The notes under the pieces are model-generated. The model saw only the letters and a program-made list of their open reading frames with translations, ran no database searches and was not told where the DNA came from. This document shows, in pieces, positions 63,783 to 64,000 of a stretch of DNA of 64,000 nucleotides (within the stretch, counting starts at the first letter, position 1; each line of letters opens with the position of its first letter). A program made the translations under genes and the position numbers. Origin of the DNA: Comamonadaceae bacterium (GTDB lineage: Bacteria > Pseudomonadota > Gammaproteobacteria > Burkholderiales > Burkholderiaceae_C); assembly GCA_009996515.1 (NCBI GenBank), contig JAACZV010000015.1, positions 23,734 through 87,733 on the forward strand. The letters run 5' to 3'.

Positions 63783-64000
63783 GCGTGGGTCTCCTGGTTG
63801 GGTCTGAACGGGGGCACGGTCTAACGCAGCCGTCGCAGGCCGTAGAGCCCGCCGGCGATGGAACCTGGTTTGATAACGAACTTCACGCCGAGCCGCGGCG
63901 CTCCAGCAGGCGCTTCATGCGCCCCGCCCCGGCGGATGACGAAGGCCTTGGCTTTGCACCGCCCAGACCCTATCCCGGCGCCGGCCGCCCGGCCGCTCAG
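63783..64000. other. Upstream region of the ytfQ operon, window end
   Basis: This 218-bp stretch is without a supported gene. It should hold the ytfQ promoter. An A/T-richer island near 63870-63890 (TGGTTTGATAACGAAC) stands out in the GC-rich context and could be a promoter or operator, with GTTTGATAAC being a weak dyad, but I cannot name a regulator. The remainder is GC-rich without clear coding pattern up to the right edge. Confidence 0.3.

Overview
This is about 64 kb of very GC-rich, gene-dense chromosome with third codon positions almost all G or C. Gene content (creBCD, lptC-kdsC-kdsD, ntrYX with a receiver-Fis NtrX, DUF4390, ytfQRT-yjfF, folE-BLUF, topB) and tRNA-Phe point to a betaproteobacterium of the order Burkholderiales, probably a Rubrivivax/Leptothrix/Roseateles-like lineage. 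The order is a fairly firm inference; the family is a guess. There is no prophage, insertion sequence or CRISPR array. The accessory items are a retron-type reverse transcriptase and a palindromic intergenic repeat family.

Layout. 1-10.1 kb: the tail of a TctE/QseC-like sensor kinase converges on a B12-binding radical SAM gene. A long minus-strand run follows (read right to left): marC, nitronate monooxygenase, creB, creC, creD, GMC oxidoreductase, small membrane protein. A perfect CreB box lies between creC and creD. 10.1-12.9 kb: a stand-alone retron-like reverse transcriptase with a structured leader, and a cobalamin-binding-like protein. 12.9-19.2 kb: glycine-rich RNA-binding protein, DUF5916 outer-membrane protein with a possible leader peptide, an SDR, two tandem 104-bp repeats, then the Kdo/LPS genes lptC-kdsC-kdsD. 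19.2-25.3 kb: PAP2 phosphatase, then a translationally coupled three-gene 2-oxoacid:ferredoxin oxidoreductase operon and a lipoprotein. 25.3-33.4 kb: a propeller diguanylate cyclase, hemerythrin, transketolase, a secreted protein with three cysteine-bracketed repeats, and GAPDH.

33.4-50.4 kb: secreted subtilisin with a GlyGly-CTERM-like tail, SPOR protein, birA, SET protein, topB, PAS/HAMP kinase, M16 peptidase, TPR protein, proA, an NTF2-like protein and a DUF4139 protein. 50.4-58 kb: queC-lemA, BLUF-folE, rsmB-DUF4390-ntrY-ntrX, then tRNA-Phe with its own promoter and terminator. 58-64 kb: two unassigned small proteins and a complete YtfQRT-YjfF type sugar ABC transporter.

The candidates most worth following up are the retron locus (10.14-11.66 kb), the repeat that has become coding sequence inside the radical SAM gene (about 1.77-1.86 kb), the repeat duplication at the lptC/SDR junction where the usual lptAB is missing, the CreB box, the mini-ORF with alternative hairpins upstream of the DUF5916 gene, and the triple-repeat secreted protein at 31.3 kb. 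Very long open frames on the opposite strand of real genes are a base-composition artefact and were left out.
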